A stretch of 64,000 bases of DNA, taken from contig JAJGBQ010000001.1 of NCBI GenBank assembly GCA_022457065.1, positions 4,216,001 to 4,280,000 of the forward strand, given 5' to 3'. Of the stretch, positions 21,224 to 31,223 are shown piece after piece (position 1 is the first letter of the stretch; each line of letters opens with the position of its first letter). Origin of the DNA: Curvularia sp. ZM96. Taxonomy: Eukaryota; Ascomycota; Dothideomycetes; Pleosporales; Pleosporaceae. A model generated the notes under the pieces. It was not told the DNA's origin, searched no databases, and saw nothing but the letters and a program-made list of their open reading frames with translations. The translations under genes and the position numbers were made by a program.

Positions 21224-21919
21224 ATGGCGAGCGACAGTCAAGCCCCTCTTCCTGTTCCCCAGGTGTCTATTAAAGACGAAGACAAAAAGCTCTTCACATC
21301 AATCAACTCATTCGTACACGAGTACATGTCAAAATACGACAATTCGCACGATTACCAGCATATCCTACGCGTCTTGTCTAACACCAACCGCATACTCCAG
21401 ACGGAGCTCAAGTCAGATCCCGCAATTGTCTACGACACCACTGCGCTGTTTCTTGCTGCTCTTTTGCACGACGTTGGCGACCACAAGTACGCGAAACCAG
21501 GTGAAAACATTGAGAATCAGATTGCCAACACTCTGCTCCGGCACAATGCATCCAGCGAACTGGCCAAAAAGGTTCAGGTCATCGCCAAGAACGTCTCCTA
21601 CTCCAACGAAGTCCGCAACCCTGATCGCGTCGCCGCAGTGGTTGAGCAACACCCAGAGCTAGCCATTGTGCAGGACGCCGACCGCCTTGATGCCATTGGT
21701 GTCGTAGGTATAGCGCGCTGCTTCTCTTTCGGTGCAGCGAAGATGCCCGAGAAGCCCATGGACAGAGCAATTGAGCACTTTGGCGAAAAGCTATACAACG
21801 TGGCGGGTATGATGAAGACAGCCACCGGAAAGGAGCTGGCGAGGAGAAGGCATGAGGTGCTCCGGGAGTTTGCAAAGGAATGGGAAGAGGAGACGCACTT
21901 GAGTTTTGAGCTACAGTGA
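21224..21919 (+). CDS. HD-domain metal-dependent phosphohydrolase
   Basis: Intronless, 231 aa. The HD ligands are intact: His46 in S-H-D-Y-Q-H, His82-Asp83 in L-L-H-D-V-G-D-H-K, and Asp151 in Q-D-A-D-R-L-D-A-I-G. The C-terminal motif D-R-A-I-E-H-F-G-E-K-L belongs to the YpgQ/YedJ-like HD family found in bacteria and fungi. These enzymes hydrolyse nucleotides or related phosphate esters, but the fungal substrate is not known. No targeting signal is seen, so the protein is probably cytosolic. A second member of the same family, with most ligands lost, lies 11 kb away at 33072-34016. Confidence 0.88.
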   Translation: MASDSQAPLPVPQVSIKDEDKKLFTSINSFVHEYMSKYDNSHDYQHILRVLSNTNRILQTELKSDPAIVYDTTALFLAALLHDVGDHKYAKPGENIENQIANTLLRHNASSELAKKVQVIAKNVSYSNEVRNPDRVAAVVEQHPELAIVQDADRLDAIGVVGIARCFSFGAAKMPEKPMDRAIEHFGEKLYNVAGMMKTATGKELARRRHEVLREFAKEWEEETHLSFELQ

Positions 21920-22318
21920 CAAGAGGCGAAAATAAGTGTATGGGGGATAGCAAATCAATGACCCTGCACTACCGAGGATCAAACTGGCCCGGAATCCATT
22001 CCGTAATGCTCATCCAATGACTTGACTGCAGGCAATACCTGCGAGCAATATCCTCAAAATCGGTTCATATCTTTTGACATCACACCACTCTCAAGCTCGG
22101 GCACGGCTTTCTTCACCGATGAGCGTAGCCGGCCCGACCACCATGCACTACGTACCGGATATTGCGGCAAAAGGCCTGGTATCCGCAATACACATATGAG
22201 ATGCCATCTGACAGGAGGGGAATCAACTTCCGTAGGAAAAGGGCCGAAAGCTTTGTCGTGAACTCAACTATGTATGCTACGGATCAAACTGAATAAGGCG
22301 TCTGTTACAAGGCGTATG
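21920..22318. other. intergenic between the HD gene and the transposon
   Basis: 0.4 kb, no gene or repeat recognised; ends at the TA target dinucleotide of the transposon (22319-22320). Confidence 0.5.
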
Positions 22319-22320
22319 TA

Positions 22321-22349
22321 CATGGCGTCCTGGAAATATTCACAGTGGG
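22321..22349 (+). repeat. left terminal inverted repeat, 29 bp
   Basis: Exact reverse complement of 23563-23591; preceded by the TA target site. Confidence 0.97.
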
Positions 22350-22434
22350 GCGCGCACGGGGCTACTAGCTAAACCTAGTTGAGACGAAATAGATTTCAAT
22401 ACGACGTAGATCCGCCTTCAGCAGCAATTACAGC

Positions 22435-23436
22435 CTAGCACCGTCTCCCCATACTATTTACTAGGGACTGCAGGTACTCAGGTGTAATAGCAGTATCCCA
22501 AGCCTCTTGAACGAGTTTTCTGATCTCAGATCGTGGCCTACGCCTATCACTAGGATAGTGAGCCTGGATCCATGCCTTTAATACCCCCCAAACCTGCTCA
22601 ATCGGATTGAGATCTGGTGACCAAGCAGGCCATTTCATGACTGTTACGCCTCGCTCCTGCAACTCTACTTGAGTTAATGCAGCAGTGTGAGAGGACGCTC
22701 CATCCTGCATGAAAATTATCCCACCTCTCATCCTGTTATAACCGCAAATCAGCGGCACAATCCTCTCACAGTAAGAAGCTGCGTTTATCTTCCCCCACTC
22801 CTTCTCCCAAAAGAGCGAAGGACCCTTATCTCTCCCACAAAAGCTACCCCAAAACATCCAGCCTTGCTGTCTACCTTGGCGTACTGCAAGGCAATCCTCA
22901 TTATATACCTCTATATCTAGCCAAGTAACATATATCTCACCACGAGAGTTGCCTATTACCCAGCACTCGTCACTCCAAAGCACCTTATTCCATTACTCTG
23001 TCGTCCAGTCAAGGTGCTCCTCTGCCCACCACATCCTTTCTAGCTTATTTTCAGGCGTATGTAGTAATTGTCGAAGAGCTTTTCTACGGTAATATCCAGC
23101 TGCTCGAAGAGCTCGGCGAACGACGCGCTTACTACAGCCCCAGCGTGGGTAGAAGTGATCAGCAAGAGCCTGCCAGCTCATCTGTCGAGTAGCACGGCTT
23201 TGCCGTACGAAGGATATCAGCTCATCTACCTGCTCTAGGCTCAGAGTAGGTAGTCTACCTACTCTTTTCTTTGGGGTAAGGGTAGAAGCAAGCGCGTATC
23301 AGATTTAGTTAATAGTGACTCCAAGTTGGCGACTAATGGCGTTATAGTTAAGTCCAGCGTCGCGTAGAGTGTGGATCTGAAGTCTTACATCGCGATCTGT
23401 CTGATATTGGGATGGAGGCGTAGTCGGGCGACTCAT
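22435..23436 (-). pseudogene. Tc1/mariner transposase, interrupted by three stops
   Basis: Reads from ATG at 23434-23436 to the stop at 22435, 334 codons. The N-terminus has a helix-turn-helix (Y-N-A-I-S-R-Q-L-G), followed by a second one around C-S-K-R-V-V-R-R-A-L. The catalytic core keeps W-S-D-E-C, Q-D-G-A-S-S-H-T-A and D-L-N-P-I-E-Q-V-W; 34 residues lie between the second Asp and the Glu, so the triad is DD34E. In-frame stops are TAA at 23305-23307, TGA at 23299-23301 and TAA at 22993-22995. Each can be explained by a single C-to-T change in a CAA or CGA codon. Everything else stays in frame, so decay is by point mutation only. Confidence 0.92.
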
Positions 23437-23562
23437 ATTGCTTGGTAACGAGATAGATTGCCAGAGGATTAGGAGACAAAGGACAGGTAAGCATGTAATA
23501 TTAATTTATTAGGGCTATTTTGATTCATCCGAAGTAGGGCCGAGCAAAGCCTCCCTATTAGA

Positions 23563-23591
23563 CCCACTGTGAATATTTCCAGGACGCCATG
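23563..23591 (-). repeat. right terminal inverted repeat, 29 bp
   Basis: Exact reverse complement of 22321-22349; followed by the TA target site. Confidence 0.97.
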
Positions 23592-23593
23592 TA

Positions 23594-24542
23594 CAAGGTT
23601 CCTCGGACAAGTATCCAGCCAATCGACGAGTGCTGCGAAACATCCCTAACTCATACTGAACATCTTAGCGGGTGCATGCGGGTACTGTATGTGATTGCTA
23701 GTATCCAACAACGTGCGCGCGTCTCCATAACGCTCCCGCGAACCAACTATTGGATCTAGGGCAAAAGCGGCAGCCAGATCTTGCCGTTGACTCGTTGTTA
23801 GCGTTCCCCCACGCCGAGCATAGTCACAAGCCAGAGGATTCTGTCATGCGCGCTTAATACGGGGACTGATTCCAAATGCACTAGTAAGCAATAAGGTCGG
23901 TAGCTATGCTGTCGCTAACCTTTGATCTATGGCTCTGACTCGTGGCTAGCGGCCATGGCAGTTCGAGGAAGTAAGATGGCACACTCAGCCGCAAATTTAG
24001 AGAGCCCAACTCGTGCATGAGGGAGCTGCAGGTAGACCCTTGGGACTGTGTAAGAGTGAGGCAGCCAGGTGGCACACGTCCATTACCTACAGTCTGACCC
24101 GTACACTATAAATCCCAGGGATTGTGCTTTCTGCATGCACCTCTTAGTTATACCGCCTCCACTTTAATCGTACCGGGAAGTGAAACGCACCGAGGGAAGA
24201 GCGTAGTGAAATATCTGCGAGGTCGACTTCCAGGAAAACATTGCCAATACCGCCCAATAAACATGCAACACGAGACAGATCTATGAGCTTAAAAGGCACA
24301 AAGGTGTTTGTTGCAAAAATCTGTCCACGGAGCAGCTTCCTGAGCAATGGCTGACGTCCATCCAGGAGTGAAATCAAGAGATCTGATTGGCTGTAAGAAT
24401 TGCCGTATCCCAATCGAATCGAAATTCCTTTTACGCTATTCAACACTACATAATTATGGGAAGCTATGAAAGTGCAGGTTTATGGATCTGGGTCATCATC
24501 TCTGTCTCCAGATCACCTTGCCAACGCCTCTGCTGTCTCGAC
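23594..24542. other. intergenic between the transposon and the Zn2Cys6 gene
   Basis: 0.95 kb. A minus-strand 100-codon frame at 24144-24446 has a coding-like pattern (L-R-G-Q-I-F-A-T-N-T-F) reminiscent of fungal F-box-like hypothetical proteins, but it is too short to assign and could be a gene fragment. Otherwise nothing is recognised. Confidence 0.35.
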
Positions 24543-25088
24543 ATGCGCCCTCTGCGACCACTCCTCCCTTCTGCCACGCGCCCACCAAACGAGCCTCTTC
24601 CCGCATTGCCCCGTGACCGCGTTGCCTCGGCATGCGATCAATGTCGGACACGCAAGATCAAATGCAACGGCGACCGACCCGTGTGTCTTGAGTGCGTCAA
24701 GCGCTCGACGACGTGCCATTATGCGACGCGGTCAGCGGAAACCCAGAGCCAAGCACTGAAGCGAAAATACGACGTTCTACACGCTGAGAACGAAGCCTAC
24801 GCCGAACTCTTTAACCTCATCAAAACCCGGCCAGACGACGAGTCGCATGAAATCTTGCGTCGCATCAAAACGGGCTCAGATGTCATGGATATTCTGAGGC
24901 GGATCAAGGAAGCCGACTTGCTCATGCAACTCAACCCCACAACACCGATACCCAAGCCTGATGTCAAACACCGGTATACGCTCCCCCTCATGCCGGGTAT
25001 ACCGGCCCATCTTCTCAATCCAGATCCTGATTACCATCCCGAGTCGTCATTTGACTCGATTGATCACAACGACGGCACATCTGCCTAG
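24543..25088 (+). CDS. short Zn2Cys6 zinc-cluster protein, likely truncated transcription factor
   Basis: 181 aa from the ATG at 24543; the frame is open 52 codons further upstream but those residues look non-coding. A Zn(II)2Cys6 cluster is complete: Cys31, 34, 41, 48, 51, 58 (C-x2-C-x6-C-x6-C-x2-C-x6-C), with the basic T-R-K-I-K core. It is followed by an L-K-R-K-Y helix and the I-L-R-R-I-K repeats seen after the zinc cluster in a common Dothideomycete regulator family. Those proteins usually continue for several hundred residues, whereas this one stops at a TAG soon after P-L-M-P-G-I-P-A. It may be a truncated regulator or a DNA-binding-only form. It could in principle act on the divergent or adjacent AA7 gene, but there is no sequence proof. 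Confidence 0.7.
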   Translation: MRPLRPLLPSATRPPNEPLPALPRDRVASACDQCRTRKIKCNGDRPVCLECVKRSTTCHYATRSAETQSQALKRKYDVLHAENEAYAELFNLIKTRPDDESHEILRRIKTGSDVMDILRRIKEADLLMQLNPTTPIPKPDVKHRYTLPLMPGIPAHLLNPDPDYHPESSFDSIDHNDGTSA

Positions 25089-25872
25089 ACAAAACTTGAA
25101 TTGTTGCTGGTGGGTACCATCATCCCTACTATAGAATAATCTAGACGAAAAACATCAGATAGCTAAGAAAAAGAAATGTTACAAAAAGGGATGCTATGGT
25201 AGGTGTGTCTTTAGCCGATAAATTGGTATATCCTAGCCAACACAACAGTTTAAATTCAACTGACGTGTGCAGCATACCTACCGGGTGATTGAACAACCAA
25301 GCTTTTTTCCAACGCTGGATGGGAGTGGCCAGGTGCATTGGTGATGGTGTTTCTAGAGACAAAGAATCGAGCCTCCGATTGCTCACGACTACTTGCTTGA
25401 AAAAAAAAGCGATCCTTAGAGCTGTTATTCAACACACAGGGGGTCGAATCATACAACCTACGAGACGCAATAGAGATGAAGGGAAAAAAAGGGGAAAAGA
25501 AAAAACTACTGGTTCCGCTGCTGGCCAGCCCATGCTGAACTTGACAAGAACACTTGCACACACAGGCGTCAAGGAGAACGTGACCACTCTTGTTTCCTTT
25601 CCTGTTCTTTTGACTTGCGATGGACCCTTTCCTTATACCGCCGTCTAGTACTGCATCACAGAGAAACATTCATCAACAGCATGGATACCAATGTGAGTGA
25701 TATTGTATTCGCATTACTGTCTAGGGATTCTTATTCTATAGTCCAGGTAAAATATACACAACTGAATCGTAGGGTCATAAAAGGCTGATGTCTTGTACTG
25801 GGGAAGTAGACAGTTCCGAACTTGTTAGACTGCCACCATTCCCTCTACATCGGCGAAGCAAAAACAAGAAGT
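25089..25872. other. intergenic, convergent 3' region
   Basis: 0.78 kb between the ends of the Zn2Cys6 and AA7 genes, with A-rich runs near 25398-25406 and 25485-25506. Frames of up to 137 codons on both strands overlap and have no motifs. Confidence 0.5.
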
Positions 25873-27632
25873 TTAAGCTCCAATGGCCAGAGGATTCCAG
25901 AACACGCCCTTGGGATCAACCTTTGCCTTCAGCTCAGTCAGGCGCGAAGTCACCTCACTGCCGTAGTACAGCTTATGCGCCGTTGCAGCGTCGTACGAAG
26001 GGTCAACGTAGTTCAGGTAAGCACCAAACTGCGTCTGAGGCTCAGCGTTGATGATGGCGTCGTTGATACCGTTGATGAAATCCTTGGGTGTGGCGCCGTA
26101 ACCCCAATTCTGGAATACCCACAGACTCTTACGGTCGTCGTAGGCGGCAAATGAAACGTCCTTCTTGTTGATAGCCGAGCCAGGTCCTCCGTAAAGGTTC
26201 ATGATAACGTACCATTCCTGGGAACTGGCGGTCTGGAGGTGGTCGTAGAGTGAGCCGAGAGCCTCGGACGTAAGGCCACTGGAATCCGGGACGGTGACGG
26301 ACTTGGCGAAGAAGTCCTCATGTTCATCATAGCCAGTGGTGGGAACTTTGAGGGTGGTCTTGCCGGATACCTTGACGAGGTAGTCGTACCAGTTGAGAGA
26401 CTCGACTGATGGGCTGGTGGGAGCAGGAAGGCTGCGGAGCAGCTCAGGCTTGATCTTGTTGTTGAACTCATCGACGGAGCCGAAGAAAGCGCCACTCAGA
26501 CTGTAACCCTTGTAGCCGTCCAGGTAGACGCCAAACGCGATACGGTCGTCAATCACAGAGCTGTTGGTGGCTACATCCTGGAGGTGGAGGAACGTCTTGG
26601 TCCAAACATCCTTGGAGTCGTGAATGCCCTTGAATCCAAACGAGAAGTACGTAATGCTTTCTGGTGCAGCATGGGTCTGGATGTAGAACTTGGTGACGAT
26701 GCCAAAGGAATCAGCAGCACCCCTGATGGCCCAGAAGAGGTCAGGTGACTCGGTAGACGAAGTCTTGACCAGTTTACCGTCGGCTGTAACAACCTCAGCC
26801 CCGACGATTTGGTCCATAGCCAGTCCCCAGTGGCGAGAGGTTTGGCCGTAACCTCCATGAGTGTAGTGACCACCGATACCCACACCAGGGCAGGTACCGT
26901 GGGCCACAGCAGCTTTACCTTGGGTCCAGAGGCCGTCGCCAAGGTTTCCCAGGCGAACACCACCTCCGACAGCCGCAATACCGCTCTCCTTGTTAAGATC
27001 AATTGTTTGGAAAGATTGAAGGTTGATCTGCATGGCGCCATTAATGCCACCAGTGTTGAAGTTGGCATAAGAGTGACCACCGGACTTGGCCTGGACCTTG
27101 ATGTCGTTCTCACCAGCACAGACAACAGCATCTTGAACATGCTGCTCGGTGGTTGGGAGAACAATGACAGCGGGGCTGAAGGGGAGGCGGAGGTTGTAAG
27201 GCTTTGCAAGCTGTGCATACTCGTTGTCGGTGCCTGTTTTGAAGGGCACGCTCTTTCCATTCAGGCATTTGACAAGTGCCTCAGGCGCTGAAACTGGTGT
27301 AGGGGCCGGAGTCGAAGGTGTAGGTGAAGGTTCGCTGCTGTCGCCGCCACACGTTCCGAAACCTGGTTGGCATCCAGTTCCGCACTGTCCGCTGTCAGTC
27401 TTGAAGCAGTATGACACATCGTGAACTATGTACTTACCCACGCAGATCCACTTCCACAATAACCGTATTGAGAGCAGCAATCTCCAAAAGCAGAACCCTT
27501 GCATGTGAGGCCAGCAGTTCCGCCGCAAGATCCATCTGTCGAGACGTCCCTCTTGTCGAGTACTGCGGTGGGTGTGGCCGAGACGGCGCCAATGGAGACC
27601 AAACCCACGGCAAGAGATACGAGTAACTTCAT
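25873..27632 (-). CDS. secreted FAD-linked oxidase (AA7/BBE type) with N-terminal chitin-binding module (CBM18)
   Basis: Two exons: 27438-27632 and 25873-27384 (568 aa), joined in phase 0 across a 53-nt GTAAGT intron that splits the chitin-binding module. Residues 1-19 are a signal peptide, and K-R at 27-28 is a likely Kex2 site. Residues about 36-77 are a hevein-type module with its eight cysteines (F-G-D-C-C-S-Q-Y-G-Y-C-G, W-C-G-T-G-C). A Pro/Ser/Thr linker follows. The oxidase has S-G-G-H-S-Y (His169) and G-T-C-P-G-V-G (Cys230), the two residues that attach FAD covalently in glucooligosaccharide-oxidase-like enzymes. The C-terminus has the berberine-bridge element (Y-L-N-Y-V-D, D-P-K-G-V-F-W-N-P). 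Probable role: extracellular oxidation of oligosaccharides, possibly chitin fragments, with release of hydrogen peroxide. Substrate is inferred. Confidence 0.9.
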
Positions 27633-28672
27633 GCTGGGCGTGAAGAATGGAATTAAGGTTGTACCGTAGAGGATGGCGCAAGACGGCAATTAAGTAGAAT
27701 GTCGACTGTCAGCAAGATGTCACTCAGGGTCCAGGGTAGCTGCGCAGTGAACTAATCAGGAAATGACGGTTGTATTGGGCGAGGCACGATGCCTGACAAA
27801 CACACAATTGTCAAGGTCGTGACTTCGAAGCTTTTGCCCAGAGGACGACGGTGCTTTTTAACCACTAACAGATCGGCAGCGGGCGACTCCTTGCTGCACT
27901 CCAAGGGACCTGCATCAAGCGCATGCCCTGTCGTCGATCCACCGGACACGATAAAATCTCATCTACCCCATGAGCCAGCACCCGACTTCCATGATAGTGT
28001 GTGCATTGAATGGGCCGCCTCGGTCCTAATACGAGCTTACTGGGCCGGCGCCGACATGAGCACGGACAGCCATGACGAAAAGTCCTCGTCGAGTTACACA
28101 CTGCCACGATCGCTTCGACGGGAAAGCCCTCAATGTAATACAGCATTGGAGTGTACCAGTACCGTCTCGTAAAGGACGTGTTGTACGGCAGCTGAAAACC
28201 CCTTGAGATGTGTGCGACATGACTTTGCTGACTTTATTTTACTCCGGTAATTTGGTGGCTCTTATGCGGAGCAGCGATTCGCCCTTTAACAATATTAGAG
28301 GGGCGAAAGTGAATGCTTGGCTTGGCCGTTATTAGATGTGGGCTATAGCGGGTCTCAATGGATGCTGATGGGAGTCAATTGGCGGTACCGAGCGGAAGCA
28401 CGCTCCATTCCGTCATTCTATTTTTGGCCTTGTAAGGCTCCGGAAAAAAGGAGGCGCAGAACGCCGAACGAGATTCCCATAGGTGACGTATTCGTATCGG
28501 TTCAGCAGTTCAATAGTGTTATGGCTTGCAGTACCTTCTATTCTGATGTTGCGAAAATAGACAAGACACGATGAACGCCGGTCCGCTTGACAAAATCAAA
28601 TCCCTTGAGCTGAACCTGCAAAACCCCTCGATTCCGCCACTCCTTCGTTGCCGCTCAAACAATGGCTCAAAG
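27633..28672. other. intergenic, AA7 promoter and 3' side of the secreted protein gene
   Basis: 1.04 kb. A plus-strand frame of 127 codons (27789-28172) has no family motif and is opposed by minus-strand frames. No repeats recognised. Confidence 0.45.
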
Positions 28673-29607
28673 TCAAAGACCCTCCACCAGCCCTAGTGGC
28701 TCAGGTCCCTGAGGTCCCTGTTCTCTAGTCCAAATGGTCTGGATGACTGGCGGGTCGCTATCAACGTCGTTGGGATCTGTACGAATTATCCTGTCCACGT
28801 TTCCGTTACGTGTGAGCGCCGGAAACTCCCAGTTCTTCCTATATGTAACTTGTCAGCTTTGTGCTATCCCTAGATTGAGTCTAACGCGATGGCATACCAA
28901 GTGTTTGGGCCACCCGGAAGGTCGTCTAGTGCGCCGAGGTCTTGATCAGCCTTAGTAAAGATCCACGCTGTGCCTACACTTTCCATGGCCATGGCTTGAC
29001 TGAGCAGCTTCTGGAAACTGATCTGCCGGGACCCAGACATTTTCGGGAAGACAACCTGCATGTACCGCGGGTCCACGATGTTATCGAAGAAGACAGCTCC
29101 AAGGTTACCCTCCCCATCATTTGGGTCAACCTGGTTGTCAGGAAGTGGCGGGATCTGGTCAGGGTGCGATCTGACCCAGCACTTGCTCTTCGAAATCCCT
29201 CCCGCTCCTCCAAGTGCAGTGTAGAAAGCGGATGGTCTGGTGGGCACTTTGTTCCAACGCTGAATTTGTGCTCGTAGCTCCTCAAGTGGAGGAACATTAC
29301 CGTCGCATGTCGTTGGGCCTATGTCATCCTCTTCTTCTTTACTAGGAAAGCAGCCACGGCGAACAAGATGCACCGAAGTGACATTGAGATCCTCTGTGTA
29401 TGTGCTAGGTATAGCATTCTCAATATATCTAGGAAGGTCGGGAGCTCTCAAAGCTAAGGGTGTGAGCAATCAAGAATGCGGGAAATGACAGCAATGCTTA
29501 CCAGTATCGGCAGGAAAAGGAGCTGGTACTGCATTGGAGAATGGACCAGCAGCACTCCAAAGAAGTGCGAGGGAGATTGGAAATGCAAAGAAAGATTGGA
29601 ACCTCAT
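28673..29607 (-). CDS. secreted protein of unknown function
   Basis: Three exons: 29502-29607, 28898-29453 and 28673-28838, giving 275 aa. Introns are 48 nt (GTAAGC) and 59 nt (GTATGC); both junctions keep frame. Residues 1 to about 26 are a signal peptide (M-R-F-Q-S-F-F-A-F-P start, hydrophobic L-A-L-L-W core). The mature protein has few cysteines (three seen in exon 2: R-R-G-C-F, T-T-C-D-G, K-S-K-C-W), a Gly-rich segment near G-G-A-G-G-I-S-K-S-K-C, and a mixed alpha/beta pattern without repeats. The end is Pro/Gly/Glu-rich. I recognise no enzyme motif. It could be a lineage-specific secreted protein or effector candidate, judging by the signal peptide and the neighbouring genes only. Confidence 0.7.
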
Positions 29608-30007
29608 CTTGCGCTAAAGACGGGACGAATTCGAAAAAGAATGCAGGGTTATGAATAGATGATTGCTCAGTAGATTCAAGGCAGCGGACTGATGTGAAAT
29701 CTCGAAGACATTCAGGTGTGGTTATATGCTCTTGTTTCCCTCTTCCTAAGCGCTGAAGACTGTATACTGATTCTATCTATGAAGCTTACTACCAAGCCGC
29801 CCCACGAAACAAGGCAGCCCGTTTCATGAGTGGCAGGAATAGCGTTGGAAGGAATCCTCACCGAGACTCTGCCGTGCGGCTTCTTTGCATGCATGTTTGC
29901 TTCAATACGACCGGATCTAACTATGGCAAGGCATCTTCAGGTAATAGCAGCGCTTGGGGCCAACTAACGTCTTACTCCTATACTTGCGAAACAAACAACA
30001 TATTCCC
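29608..30007. other. intergenic, promoter of the secreted protein gene
   Basis: 0.4 kb, nothing recognised besides the expected promoter/terminator sequence. Confidence 0.5.
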
Positions 30008-30725
30008 TTAGGAAGGGGCCAGTTTTTCCTGGCTCTCTGAACCAGGGGGTTTTGCTCTTTCACCCGACGGACTTGATGGACCCCATCCAAACAGCCTTTT
30101 GGCCTGCTCGACTATGCCTGGCCTCTCATCATGCACGTAATCTGGACATTCCACTGGGTCGTTCTTGTGCCAGCACAGTTTACCGTTGCGCTTTTTGTGC
30201 GATCGCTGATAAACGATACTTCCAGGCTCTCCTTCCATTGTCGCGCCGTGCTGCCGGAGGATTTGCATCACTTCCGCCTTCTTCCCTGGCTCAGTTGTAT
30301 CTTCAATGGAGTCGAGGAAGTGCAACGCCTTCACAAGAGTTATTCTGGGATGTCATGTCTACTGTAACATGGGAACTTACAGGACGAAACATTATACGTC
30401 CTTCGTTTGCTTTGTGCCCGAGCTCTTCTAAGCAATACTTCAGGACTGGGATATCTCCAGCCATTGCTGAAAGACCAACAACATCTCCCCTTTCGCCGCA
30501 ATCCCAGTCCTTAGTCTGCGGGAAATGCTTCACGTACGCCTTGAACATGGGAAGTCCAGAATAAGAAGCGACAGTGTGTGGATACCCTAACCAATGGTCC
30601 TGTGGGGGCCAGTCTGGGTTGTCTCTAACAAGGCGTTCAAACTCCTCAATGTCTTTATTTCTGATTGCCTTGAGAATTTCGTTGCAGATTCTCTGGGCGG
30701 TTGCGTGATCCATTGTATTTGTCAA
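30008..30725 (-). CDS. small ankyrin-repeat-like protein
   Basis: Two exons: 30381-30725 and 30008-30328 (221 aa). The 52-nt intron starts GTAAGT and must end at a non-consensus-looking but legal GAAG to keep frame. The N-terminal half shows ankyrin-like helices: A-I-R-N-K-D-I-E-E-F-E-R-L-V, then T-V-A-S-Y-S-G-L-P-M-F-K-A-Y-V, G-L-S-A-M-A-G-D-I-P-V-L-K-Y-C-L-E-E-L-G. The second exon adds a degenerate repeat ending I-L-R-Q-H-G-A-T and a basic C-terminal tail with V-Y-Q-R-S-H-K-K-R-N-G-K. The repeats are weak and no other domain is seen. Likely a cytosolic interaction protein of fungal-specific type. Confidence 0.6.
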
Positions 30726-31223
30726 AGTGATTCGGAAAAGGATGCGAAGGATTTGGTGGTAGTAGAAGAGTGTAAGTTTCAGGCTGAAGTCGTGAAGAGC
30801 GAAGGGTGTTCTTATGTCAGCGGGTTGGTTTAACCGCCCGCAACTCCTACCCTAGAGGATCCCTGCATTTGTTCCCCGAAGTAACCAATAGTATTTTACT
30901 CCAGAAGCAGGGTGCCTCAAGGCAAGCAACTCTCGTTTCAAGTGTATACAAAAATACTAGCATTCTTTCTTCACCATGCCGAGTACCCAAAATAGTGTGC
31001 AGTTCTGCGCCTGGTTCTTGGGGTCTATCAGAAAGTCGGGTAGGATACGATTGTAATGACCCGAGAATAGGTACCAAGGGCCATGGGCTTCACTGCTGTA
31101 AATCATTGAGGATAGAGGTACGCCTTGGTAGGTATAAATGTCGGTCATGTCGGGTGCATCTGGTAGCATTCAACCAGACACATCTTTCATACATTCTTAA
31201 CTTCTCTGCTCTTGTCTTGCAAC
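30726..31223. other. intergenic, divergent promoters
   Basis: 0.5 kb between the ankyrin-like and proline-rich genes; a TATAAA at 31133-31138 lies about 86 bp before the start of the latter. Confidence 0.5.
31133..31138 (+). promoter_or_regulatory. TATA box of the proline-rich secreted protein gene
   Basis: TATAAA, about 86 bp upstream of the ATG at 31224 and followed by a CT-rich stretch, which fits a fungal core promoter. Confidence 0.5.

Larger units (their letters stand above)
22321..23591 (-). mobile_element. Tc1/mariner-superfamily DNA transposon, DD34E type, 1271 bp
   Basis: The element has perfect 29-bp terminal inverted repeats starting CATGGCGTCC and is flanked by TA on both sides (22319-22320 and 23592-23593), the standard Tc1/mariner target duplication. 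It carries one transposase frame on the minus strand (22435-23436), broken by three stop codons. The near-perfect ends show recent insertion or a recent transposition template, while the stops make this copy non-autonomous. It marks the left side of the accessory-looking stretch. Confidence 0.95.
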
